This document shows, piece after piece, positions 15,481 through 23,211 of a stretch of 64,000 nucleotides of DNA; the stretch's first letter is position 1, and every line of letters begins with the position of its first letter. The stretch spans positions 6,014,001-6,078,000 of the forward strand of contig NZ_CP026029.1 in the NCBI RefSeq assembly GCF_023520895.1, written 5' to 3'. Under the pieces are notes generated by a model. That model worked only from the letters and a program-made list of their open reading frames with translations. It was not told the DNA's origin and did no database searches. Source of the DNA: Paenibacillus sp. PK3_47. GTDB taxonomy: Bacteria > Bacillota > Bacilli > Paenibacillales > Paenibacillaceae. The position numbers and the translations under genes were made by a program.

Positions 15481-17184
15481 TTGGGTAATTCCCCATATGC
15501 GGAATGGTGGCGCCGGTCTACGGTGTATCAGGTGTACCCGAAAAGCTTCAATGATACAACAGGCAGCGGAACAGGTGATATCAGAGGGCTCACGGAAAAG
15601 CTGGATTATCTGAAGGACCTTGGAATCGATATTGTCTGGCTGCAGCCGGTTTATGTTTCGCCCCAACATGATAACGGTTACGATGTCGCAGATTACGAGA
15701 ATATTAATCCTGATTTTGGTACCATGGAAGACTTTGATGAGCTTGTCGGGGAACTTCACCGCCGGGGCATAAAGCTGATGATCGACATCGTAGTCAATCA
15801 TACTTCTACTGAGCATGAGTGGTTCAAGCAGGCCATTTCCAGTAAGGATAACCCTTATCGTGACTATTACATCTGGAAAGACCCGGGTCCAGACGGCGGC
15901 TTGCCCAACAACTGGCAGTCCAAGTTCGGAGGTCCTGCATGGCAGTTTGACGAGGCTTCAGGACAATACTTCCTTACTTTGTTTGACAAAACACAGGCAG
16001 ACCTCAACTGGGAGAACGAAAAAGTCCGCCGCGCTGTGAATGATATGATGCTCTTCTGGGCCAAAAAAGGTGTAGACGGCTTCCGCATGGATGTCATTAA
16101 TCTTATTTCCAAAGACCAGCGGTTCCCGGAAGATGACGGCAGCGTGCCTCCTGGAGACGGACGGAAGTTTTATACAGACGGTCCGCGCGTCCATGAGTAC
16201 ATCAAGGCGATGTATGAAGAGGTATTCGGACCTTACGAGATGATCACAGTTGGTGAAATGTCATCGACTACGCTTGCGCACTGCATCCGCTATTCCAATC
16301 CGGAAGAACGCGAATTCTCTATGACCTTCAACTTCCACCATCTGAAGGTGGATTATCCGAATGGACAGAAGTGGGAGCTTATGCCCTATGATTTCGAAGC
16401 GCTGAAACGGCTCTTCACCCAGTGGCAGACCGGGATGCAGCAGGGCGGGGGATGGAATGCGCTGTTTTTTAATAACCATGACCAGCCGCGCGCACTCTCC
16501 AGATTTACTAACGATAATATTTACCGTACCGAAAGTGCCAAACTGCTGGCTACAACACTTCATGGTCTGCAGGGAACACCTTACGTGTATCAGGGGGAAG
16601 AAATCGGCATGCCGAATCCCAAGTGGAACGGTATTGAGGAGTTCCGTGATATTGAGTCCCTGAACATGTACCGTATTCTTGTCGAACAGGGAAAAAGCCC
16701 GGAAGTAGCACTCAGCATTTTGCAGGAACGTTCGCGGGACAATTCCCGCACCCCTATGCAGTGGGATGACAGTCCCAATGCCGGATTTACTACCGGAACA
16801 CCATGGCTGAAGGTGGATGAACGGTATCCGGAGATCAATGTAGCGAAAGAACTGCAGAATCCGGAATCGATTTATCATCATTACCGCAAGCTGATTGCAT
16901 TCCGCAAGGAACTGCCGGTGTTCACGGAAGGTGTCTTTAAAAGGCTCGATGCCGGCCATCCTGAAGTATTCGCCTATTCCCGGCTAAGTGACGGGGAAGC
17001 GCTCGTCGTTGTCTCCAATTTTAGCGCCAAAGATACTGTGTTCCGCTTCAGCGATGAGCAGTGGGCAGAGTTCACTTCGAGAGGTACTGACAAACTTCTG
17101 GCCGGCAACACAGCGGACGGACCTGCTCTGACTGAAGAGCTTCACCTTAGCCCATATGCTTCTTACATGTGGCTGATCTCATGA
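15481..17184 (+). CDS. treA: Trehalose-6-phosphate hydrolase (GH13)
   Basis: 567 residues from TTG 15481, eight bases after GGAGG; the in-frame GTG and TTG closer to that site are too near. It cleaves imported trehalose 6-phosphate to glucose and glucose 6-phosphate in the cytoplasm. GH13 oligo-1,6-glucosidase-subfamily motifs are complete: WWRRSTVYQVYPKSFND at the start, DIVVNHTS, GFRMDVINLIS (nucleophile about D204), TVGEMSS (about E259) and FFNNHDQPRALSR (about D334). Genetic context (PTS trehalose transporter and TreR next) separates it from closely related alpha-glucosidases. First gene of treA-treP-treR, under two TreR palindromes. Confidence 0.95.
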   Translation: MGNSPYAEWWRRSTVYQVYPKSFNDTTGSGTGDIRGLTEKLDYLKDLGIDIVWLQPVYVSPQHDNGYDVADYENINPDFGTMEDFDELVGELHRRGIKLMIDIVVNHTSTEHEWFKQAISSKDNPYRDYYIWKDPGPDGGLPNNWQSKFGGPAWQFDEASGQYFLTLFDKTQADLNWENEKVRRAVNDMMLFWAKKGVDGFRMDVINLISKDQRFPEDDGSVPPGDGRKFYTDGPRVHEYIKAMYEEVFGPYEMITVGEMSSTTLAHCIRYSNPEEREFSMTFNFHHLKVDYPNGQKWELMPYDFEALKRLFTQWQTGMQQGGGWNALFFNNHDQPRALSRFTNDNIYRTESAKLLATTLHGLQGTPYVYQGEEIGMPNPKWNGIEEFRDIESLNMYRILVEQGKSPEVALSILQERSRDNSRTPMQWDDSPNAGFTTGTPWLKVDERYPEINVAKELQNPESIYHHYRKLIAFRKELPVFTEGVFKRLDAGHPEVFAYSRLSDGEALVVVSNFSAKDTVFRFSDEQWAEFTSRGTDKLLAGNTADGPALTEELHLSPYASYMWLIS

Positions 17185-17232
17185 CAAGAGCCATTGAATT
17201 AGAGTACTGAATGATAACAAAGGAGTGATCAA

Positions 17233-19209
17233 ATGGCTATAGACCGCAAAAATGTGGAGGCTATCGTCCAGGCCGTAGGGGGCGTGCAGAATATTGAAGT
17301 CGCCACACATTGTGTGACCCGGCTGAGATTCTCGCTCTTCGATGAGAGCCTGGTAGATGCGGAAGCTCTGGACCGCAATGACCTCGTAAAAGGACAATTT
17401 TCTTCCCAGGGACAGTTCCAGATTGTAATCGGTCCGGGTCTTGTGGACAAAGTGTATGATGAATTGATTGATATTACCGGAGGTGCCCGCGCCTCCAAAG
17501 ATGAAGTGAAAAATGCGGCCGCCAAGAAGCAGAATCCGCTTCAGCGTGCTATTAAGACGCTGGCGGACATCTTCATTCCGATTCTGCCGGCCATCGTAAC
17601 AGCGGGTCTCCTGCTCGGGATTAACAACATCCTGACAGGGCCGGGGATTTTCTTTGATGAAAAATCGCTGGTTGAAGTATATCCCGGCTGGAAAGACTTT
17701 GCGGCAATCATTAATACTATAGCCAGCACTGCCTTTACCTTCCTGCCAGCATTAATCGGCTGGGCGGCTGTCACCCGGTTCGGGGGCAGTCCGCTGCTGG
17801 GGATCGTACTGGGTCTGATCCTGGTGCATCCGGATCTGCTCAGTGCCTATAGCTATGCTAACGCTTCACTCGAAGGCACAGTTCCGACATGGAACTTGTT
17901 CGGCTGGCATGTAGAGAGGATCGGCTACCAGGGACAGGTGCTGCCGGTACTGGTCTCGGCTTATATACTCGCCGCAATAGAGAAATTCCTGAACAAGCGG
18001 GTGCATGATTCCATCAAGCTGCTGGTTGTAGCACCGGTAACGCTCTTGATCACAGGGTTTCTGGCGTTCACAATCATCGGCCCGCTGACCTTTGCGATTG
18101 GTAATGCAATTACCGACGGTCTTGTCTATGTGTTCGACCACTTCGCGCTTCTCGGCGGACTTATCTACGGTGGATTGTATGCGGCTCTGGTTATTACCGG
18201 GATGCATCATACCTTCCTGGCGGTGGATGTTCAGCTGATCGGCAGTGAAGGAGGAACGTTCCTCTGGCCGATGCTGGCACTCTCCAACATCGCTCAAGGT
18301 GCTGCGGCACTGGCAATGTTCTTCATTGTCAGAGAACAGAAAGCCAAAGGCCTCGCGGTGACGTCTTCTGTATCCGCCTTCCTCGGTGTCACCGAGCCGG
18401 CGATCTTCGGGGTCAATATCCGCTATCGCTATCCGTTTTTCTTCGGGATGATCGGCTCTGCGCTGGCAGGTATGCTGCTTACGCTTAATGATGTCCGCGC
18501 TTCCTCGATCGGGGTCGGCGGGATACCGGGCTTCCTGTCGATATTCCCTAACCAGTGGGGCGTATTCTTCATCGGCATGGCCATTGTTCTGGTTATCCCG
18601 TTCGTTGCTACCATGCTGTATGGGCGTACAGTGGTCCGCCGGACTGAAAAGAAATCAGCAGCGGCTGCCACTACTGATACCCGTCCAGCTCCTGAACCGG
18701 AGCTCAGCAGCCGCAGTGCTGTACAAGGCTCTGATGAACCGGTGAACATTCTTGAGCTTGTATCTCCTCTGAACGGACGGGCAGTTCCGTTGGAACAGGT
18801 GCCGGATCCTGCTTTTGCCGAGAAGCAAATGGGTGAGGGCATTGCAATTGAACCCACTGAGGGAAAAGTATATGCGCCATTTGATGCCACAGTGGCCCAC
18901 GTAATTAAGAGCAAGCATGCAGTGATCCTTGAGCATGCCAGCGGAGTTCAGGTTCTGATTCATGTCGGGATCAACACCGTTTCGCTCAAAGGCAACGGTT
19001 TTACTTCACATGTTAATATAGGAGATAAGGTAAAAGCCGGAGACCTGCTGCTTGAGTTCGATATGGAGGCCATCCGCGCTGCGGGTTATCCTCTCATCAC
19101 GCCAATCATTATTCCTGCCGGACAGGAGATGGTGGCAAGGATAGAAGAGAAGACAGGTAATGCTGCGGCCAAACAGACAAGTATTCTCACGATTCATCTT
19201 AACGGATAA
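17233..19209 (+). CDS. treP: Trehalose-specific PTS permease EIIBCA
   Basis: 658 residues in three domains. EIIB (1-90) carries the phosphorylated cysteine C27 in VATHCVTRLRFSL. EIIC (about 105-470) has 10 or so membrane segments with the sugar-site sequences LGVTEPAIFGVN and GMHHTFLAVDVQL. EIIA (about 500-658) has the phospho-accepting histidine near H577 in VLIHVGINTVSLKG. It imports and phosphorylates trehalose using phosphate from HPr. B. subtilis TreP lacks its own EIIA and borrows one, so the fused A domain makes this permease self-sufficient. A ribosome binding site AAAGGAG precedes ATG 17233, and a terminator follows. Confidence 0.95.
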   Translation: MAIDRKNVEAIVQAVGGVQNIEVATHCVTRLRFSLFDESLVDAEALDRNDLVKGQFSSQGQFQIVIGPGLVDKVYDELIDITGGARASKDEVKNAAAKKQNPLQRAIKTLADIFIPILPAIVTAGLLLGINNILTGPGIFFDEKSLVEVYPGWKDFAAIINTIASTAFTFLPALIGWAAVTRFGGSPLLGIVLGLILVHPDLLSAYSYANASLEGTVPTWNLFGWHVERIGYQGQVLPVLVSAYILAAIEKFLNKRVHDSIKLLVVAPVTLLITGFLAFTIIGPLTFAIGNAITDGLVYVFDHFALLGGLIYGGLYAALVITGMHHTFLAVDVQLIGSEGGTFLWPMLALSNIAQGAAALAMFFIVREQKAKGLAVTSSVSAFLGVTEPAIFGVNIRYRYPFFFGMIGSALAGMLLTLNDVRASSIGVGGIPGFLSIFPNQWGVFFIGMAIVLVIPFVATMLYGRTVVRRTEKKSAAAATTDTRPAPEPELSSRSAVQGSDEPVNILELVSPLNGRAVPLEQVPDPAFAEKQMGEGIAIEPTEGKVYAPFDATVAHVIKSKHAVILEHASGVQVLIHVGINTVSLKGNGFTSHVNIGDKVKAGDLLLEFDMEAIRAAGYPLITPIIIPAGQEMVARIEEKTGNAAAKQTSILTIHLNG

Positions 19210-19245
19210 GACTGGCTCTTATGCACCGGTCATTACTGCAGATTG

Positions 19246-19267
19246 ACAGCCCTCAGGGGCTGTTTTT
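19246..19267 (+). terminator. Terminator between treP and treR
   Basis: ACAGCCC-TCAG-GGGCTGT followed by TTTT. It could make treR expression lower than that of treA-treP, or treR may have its own promoter in the next 70 bp. Confidence 0.75.
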
Positions 19268-19340
19268 CTATTCAGGCCCGGTCCCAATTCAATCCATGCT
19301 TACTTAGGCCGGGCATGATACAATAAAGGCGGTGATAAAA

Positions 19341-20060
19341 TTGAGAGAGAATATATTTGTACAAATCTATAACGGGTATATTAACCAGATTCAAACGGGG
19401 CAGCTGCTGCCCGGAACGAAGCTTCCTTCCGAAAGTGAACTTGCTGAAACCTATGGCACATCCCGGGAGACGGTACGCAAGGCGCTGAACCTCCTTTTTC
19501 AGGAAGGCTATATCCACAAAATCAAGGGCCGGGGATCGTTTGTGCTCGATGTGACCCGGATGGACTTTCCGGTAACCGGTCTGATCTCTTTTAAGGAGAT
19601 GGCGGCTACACTGGGCGCTCCCTCACGGACTATCGTTTCTGAGACCAGTATGGAGCCGGCAGGCAGTACACTGGCAAGGCAGCTGCAGGTTCCACCGGAG
19701 ACAACCATCTGGAAGGTGATCCGCGCCAGAGAGATAGAAGGCGAGAAGATTATTCTCGACAAGGATTACTTCCGGAGTGATATTGTTCCGTTTCTCAGTA
19801 CAGAGATTGCAGCCGGTTCGATCTATGATTATCTGGAGCTTGAACTCAAGCTGAAAATCAGTTATGCCAAAAAGCTGATCTCTGTCGAACCTTCAACAGA
19901 AGAAGACCAGCGGCTGCTGGATTTGAAAAAATACACGCATATCGTGGTTGTGCGGAACTATGTCTATCTGGAAAATACGGTGCTTTTTCAATATACAGAG
20001 TCCAGACACCGGCTTGATAAATTTCAGTTCGTTGATTTTGCCAGAAGGGTGAAACGCTGA
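19341..20060 (+). CDS. treR: Trehalose operon repressor TreR (GntR family)
   Basis: About 239 residues from TTG 19341 (GGCGGTGAT just upstream). Residues 1-70 are the GntR winged helix (LLPGTKLPSESELAETYGTSRETVRKALNLLFQEGYI). The rest is the UTRA effector domain, with IWKVIRAREIEGEKIILDKDYF and the very conserved end LFQYTESRHRLDKFQFVDFARR seen in Bacillus TreR. It represses the operon and is released by trehalose 6-phosphate. Its presumed sites are the two TGTATATACA palindromes upstream of treA. Confidence 0.94.
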   Translation: MRENIFVQIYNGYINQIQTGQLLPGTKLPSESELAETYGTSRETVRKALNLLFQEGYIHKIKGRGSFVLDVTRMDFPVTGLISFKEMAATLGAPSRTIVSETSMEPAGSTLARQLQVPPETTIWKVIRAREIEGEKIILDKDYFRSDIVPFLSTEIAAGSIYDYLELELKLKISYAKKLISVEPSTEEDQRLLDLKKYTHIVVVRNYVYLENTVLFQYTESRHRLDKFQFVDFARRVKR

Positions 20061-20123
20061 CAAATAGAGTATGGCTGGTGCGCAAGCGGGTGATATCCGT
20101 ACCTATTAATCGTTTCAGCTATT

Positions 20124-20149
20124 TAGTAACGGCCTGAATGTGACGATAA
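20124..20149 (+). promoter_or_regulatory. Possible sigma-D-type promoter for the chemotaxis receptor
   Basis: TAGT, 14 bp, GACGATAA, ending about 31 bp before the start. The motility sigma factor prefers TAAA-N15-GCCGATAW, so this is a near match. Its location before an MCP-type gene supports it. Confidence 0.4.
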
Positions 20150-20180
20150 TAATAGAAAACTACACATTTAGGAGAAAACC

Positions 20181-21002
20181 ATGGATAATCTGACCGCTCT
20201 AGTTCAAGCAGCACCAATGTTTAAGCAAATTCATTCCCAGGATATTATGATTGGCATCACTGACCGGGAAATTTTTCATTATTATGCACCCAGCAAAGCA
20301 CTTGACTTCGGATTAACCAAGGGAAGTCCTGTACCTCCTGATGATCCGTCTCTCGGCAATGCCCTTGCCGGCCGCGCTACTACGAACCGGCTGCCGGCTG
20401 AGCTCTACGGAGCCACAGTAATTTCTTCCGCAATACCGGTTTATGGTGAGGACGGAGAAGTTATTGGCGCTTTTGCAGTGGCCTATACTCTGGAGAATGA
20501 GGACAAAATGGAGCAGCTCACGGAGAGCATCAATCGGATCAGCGGCCAGCTGGTCGATATGGTACAGAATGTAGCTGCCCAGTCTGAAGAGCTGTCTGCT
20601 ACAACGGCGCAGATTCTCGACAACTCCCGGAAGACTGTTGAAGAGTCGAAGCAGGTTAACAAGGTCACCGGGTTTATCCGTGAAATCTCCGAACAGACCA
20701 ATCTGCTTGGCCTGAACGCGGCCATTGAAGCCGCCCGGGTAGGGGCGCAGGGAGCCGGCTTTGGGGTGGTGGCATCAGAAGTCCGGAAGCTCTCGGTCAA
20801 TACAAAGGAAGCGACCAAGTCCATCGAGGATTCCCTGAGCCTGGTCCAGAATTCCATCCGCCAGATGGAGCAGGAGATCGAAGCGATTGCACTTTCTTCT
20901 TCCGCCCAGGCAGAGCTTGTGACCCAATTCAGCGAAGTCATTGAACGACTGAACGAGACCAGCGGTGAAATGACCCGGTTTATAGCATCCATTATCCAAT
21001 AA
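20181..21002 (+). CDS. Soluble methyl-accepting chemotaxis-like receptor
   Basis: 273 residues without membrane segments. Residues 1-110 look like a small PAS/cache-like sensor (IMIGITDREIFHYYAPSKALDFGL, then VIGAFAVAYTLENED). Residues 120-270 are a short MCP signalling domain with the hairpin-tip region REISEQTNLLGLNAAIEAAR and GFGVVASEVRKLSVNTKEATKSI, which contacts CheA/CheW. The size and layout are those of YfmS-type cytoplasmic receptors of Bacillus. The ligand is unknown. Single gene, followed by a hairpin. Confidence 0.88.
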   Translation: MDNLTALVQAAPMFKQIHSQDIMIGITDREIFHYYAPSKALDFGLTKGSPVPPDDPSLGNALAGRATTNRLPAELYGATVISSAIPVYGEDGEVIGAFAVAYTLENEDKMEQLTESINRISGQLVDMVQNVAAQSEELSATTAQILDNSRKTVEESKQVNKVTGFIREISEQTNLLGLNAAIEAARVGAQGAGFGVVASEVRKLSVNTKEATKSIEDSLSLVQNSIRQMEQEIEAIALSSSAQAELVTQFSEVIERLNETSGEMTRFIASIIQ

Positions 21003-21015
21003 CATGATCACTTTT

Positions 21016-21052
21016 GCAGGAAGGCGGCCGTCTCAAACGGCCGCCTTCCTGC
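21016..21052. terminator. Hairpin after the chemotaxis receptor
   Basis: Perfect 16-bp inverted repeat GCAGGAAGGCGGCCGT, loop CTCAA, ACGGCCGCCTTCCTGC. It lacks a clear T run on the plus strand (GTTCTATC), so it is a strong but not textbook terminator. Confidence 0.6.
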
Positions 21053-21135
21053 GTTCTATCCGTGTCTGTTTGATTGCCGGCAGCGCCGTTAGGTTAATAG
21101 ATGTTGATAAGCATGTCATAAAGGAGGTTAACGGT

Positions 21136-21981
21136 ATGCAGACGATCTGGAAAGGTGCAATCAGCTTCGGGCTGGTAAATGTTCCTGTCAAAATGTATTC
21201 CGCTACACATGACAAAGATATCCCGCTGAGGCTGCTGCACCGTGAATATCATGAACCGATCCACTATATCCGGACCTGTCCCCAATGTGAGGAAGAGGTA
21301 GCCTGGAGTGATATTGTTAAAGGATATGAATATGAAGAAGGCAAATTTGTCACTTTCGACAAAGAGGAGATGGATGAGCTGGCCTCCGAGTCTTCACGGG
21401 AAATCCGGATTTTGGATTTTGTCGACTTAGCGGATATTGATCCGGTCTACTATCAGAAAACCTATTATCTGTCCCCGGAGGAGACCGGTCAGCATGCCTA
21501 CAAGCTGCTGGTCAAAGCGCTGGAATCGACTCAGAAAATCGGTGTGGCCAACATAACCATCCGGCAAAAAAGCAGTCTGGCCGCCATCCGGGTCATCGAT
21601 GGTGTTCTGTCGCTGGTAACCATGCATTATGCAGAGGAAATCCGCGGCAGGGACGATGTACCTAACCTTCCGGATGATGAAAAGGTAGACCGCAGGGAGC
21701 TGGACCTGGCCAAGGCGCTGATCGACCAGCTGACCGGAGATTTTGAACCGGAGAAATATAGGGATGAATATAAGGCGAGGCTGCTTGAAGCCATAGAAGA
21801 CAAAATTGAAGGCAAGGAAATCCGGGAAGCGGAAGAAGAGAAGCTGCCGAATGTACTGGATCTAATGGATGCCCTTCAAGCGAGCCTGAGACAGCTAAGG
21901 CCTGCTGAACATTCAGATAAAGGAGATAAGCCCGCACCCGTTAACCGTGCCAAAGCCCGGTCCAAACGGACAGGAGCTTAG
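21136..21981 (+). CDS. ku: Ku protein for non-homologous end joining
   Basis: 281 residues from ATG 21136, eight bases after AAGGAGG; the longer frame from 21004 has no site and runs over the hairpin. The N terminus MQTIWKGAISFGLVNVPVKM is the bacterial Ku signature, and the core beta-barrel includes RLLHREYHEPIHYIRTCPQC and YYLSPEETGQHAYKLLVKAL. The C terminus is basic (NRAKARSKRTGA), as is common. Homodimeric Ku binds broken DNA ends and recruits LigD, important for spores repairing breaks during germination. No ligD gene is in this window, although the two are often adjacent. Confidence 0.96.
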   Translation: MQTIWKGAISFGLVNVPVKMYSATHDKDIPLRLLHREYHEPIHYIRTCPQCEEEVAWSDIVKGYEYEEGKFVTFDKEEMDELASESSREIRILDFVDLADIDPVYYQKTYYLSPEETGQHAYKLLVKALESTQKIGVANITIRQKSSLAAIRVIDGVLSLVTMHYAEEIRGRDDVPNLPDDEKVDRRELDLAKALIDQLTGDFEPEKYRDEYKARLLEAIEDKIEGKEIREAEEEKLPNVLDLMDALQASLRQLRPAEHSDKGDKPAPVNRAKARSKRTGA

Positions 21982-22040
21982 TAAATCCTGCGTAAATTAC
22001 TGAACGGCAGACATTTAGGAAGTGAAAGGAGAACAAGCAG

Positions 22041-22271
22041 ATGGAAGACAAACGCAAACATTTTGTCCACGTGACTCCAAACGAAAACGGAGGCTGGGAT
22101 AATCAGCAGGGCGGGGAGAAGCTTAGCCATCACCGGACCAAAACCGAAGCTGAGAAGGCCGGCAAGGAAGAGGCGAAAGAAGCCTATACCGAGCTGAAAA
22201 TCCACAACAAAGACGGCAAAATTTCCGATTCCATCAGCTACGGTAACGACCCGTTTCCGCCGAAGGGCTGA
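22041..22271 (+). CDS. DUF2188 small protein
   Basis: 76 residues with a clear AGGAG site. The sequence KRKHFVHVTPNENGGWDNQQ followed by RTKTEAEKAGKEEAKE matches the DUF2188 family: short soluble proteins with alternating charged residues and no known function. It sits 59 bp after ku on the same strand and could be cotranscribed with it. Terminator follows. Confidence 0.8.
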   Translation: MEDKRKHFVHVTPNENGGWDNQQGGEKLSHHRTKTEAEKAGKEEAKEAYTELKIHNKDGKISDSISYGNDPFPPKG

Positions 22272-22292
22272 GGAACTTCATAGTAGAGGCAG

Positions 22293-22331
22293 ACCGCAGC
22301 AGAAGCGTAGGGGCTTTGGCTGCGGTTTTTT
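22293..22331 (+). terminator. Terminator after the DUF2188 gene
   Basis: ACCGCAGC, an 18-nt loop, GCTGCGGTTTTTT. Confidence 0.75.
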
Positions 22332-22377
22332 GCTTTTTACCCGCATCAGACTATAAGGTGAACCTGCTTCGTATCCC

Positions 22378-22510
22378 TAACGGACCCACGATCCCTTATT
22401 AAGCTAAATTCATCTTGAAAACCTCTAACAACGAGGAAATAAGGGAACTACGGTCCGTAAGAGCAACAAAATGTGTCTGATGTAGAAAATAACGCCCTAC
22501 GAGTCCGTTA
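22378..22510. repeat. Dispersed phased-dyad element, copy A (three dyads)
   Basis: 21-bp dyads begin at 22378 (TAACGGACC-CAC-GATCCCTTA), 22440 (TAAGGGAAC-TAC-GGTCCGTAA) and 22490 (TAACGCCCT-ACG-AGTCCGTTA), spaced 62 and 50 bp. Compared with the other two copies the first dyad (expected at about 22328) is missing; that position holds the terminator of the DUF2188 gene. The last dyad touches the end of the convergent DUF4386 gene (stop at 22508). Confidence 0.85.
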
Positions 22511-23143
22511 CAGCTTCACCCCTTTTACGATCAGCCACAGCGGAAACAGAATCTCAAATATTGCCCCCGGAATGTACAGGACGGCTCCTGTGTCATAACC
22601 GGCGACGGACAGACAGCTGCTGGTTAACAAACCGGCATACCCGATGAAGCCTATGACGGACAGAAGCCGCGGAACCAGTCTGGAGCGGTAGAGCACATAA
22701 CAAAGCAGCAGGCTGCCTAGACCCAAGACGATCATGGCAATTTCAAAAAGCATAAAATGAGCATCTGCCGCTGCTCCGGCAACCGCATATAAATATGAAG
22801 CTTCCGCACCAGTGTAATCCTCGCTCAACCCGATGAGTAACAGCGGACCGGCTAAACTGATGATTAATATAGCAGACTCAATAATCCGTGCACCGAAGTA
22901 GCCCAGCGCAAAAACTTCATTATATTTTCGTAACGCCGGGTACAGCAGCACCCCGATCCCCACTACGGAAATGGCATTGATCAGCTCCAGGAACAAGCCT
23001 GCCAATACTGTTGTCCGGCCCGGGTACAGCTTTTCAAGGAAATCGGGCTGCTGCATAACGGGATTCAGCATTCCGCTTCCAATCATGTAAGCTGCCGTTG
23101 AAATCAGAAACATTATCCCTGCCGCTCTTGCCATTCTGTTCAT
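22508..23143 (-). CDS. DUF4386 membrane protein
   Basis: 211 residues, about six membrane segments, matching the DUF4386 pattern: a first helix AAGIMFLISTAAYMIGSG, a central FALGYFGARIIESAILIISL and the short conserved RLVPRLLSVIGFIGYAGLL. Function of the family is unknown. ATG 23143 has AAGGAGAG six bases upstream. It begins 69 bp after the LuxR-type regulator gene on the same strand and may be in its operon. Confidence 0.82.
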   Translation of the reverse strand: MNRMARAAGIMFLISTAAYMIGSGMLNPVMQQPDFLEKLYPGRTTVLAGLFLELINAISVVGIGVLLYPALRKYNEVFALGYFGARIIESAILIISLAGPLLLIGLSEDYTGAEASYLYAVAGAAADAHFMLFEIAMIVLGLGSLLLCYVLYRSRLVPRLLSVIGFIGYAGLLTSSCLSVAGYDTGAVLYIPGAIFEILFPLWLIVKGVKL

Positions 23144-23211
23144 GCTTATCTCTCCTTAGCGCTTGTATTAATTGGATTATAGCTAAGGGAAGCACATGCC
23201 CAGTAGACACT

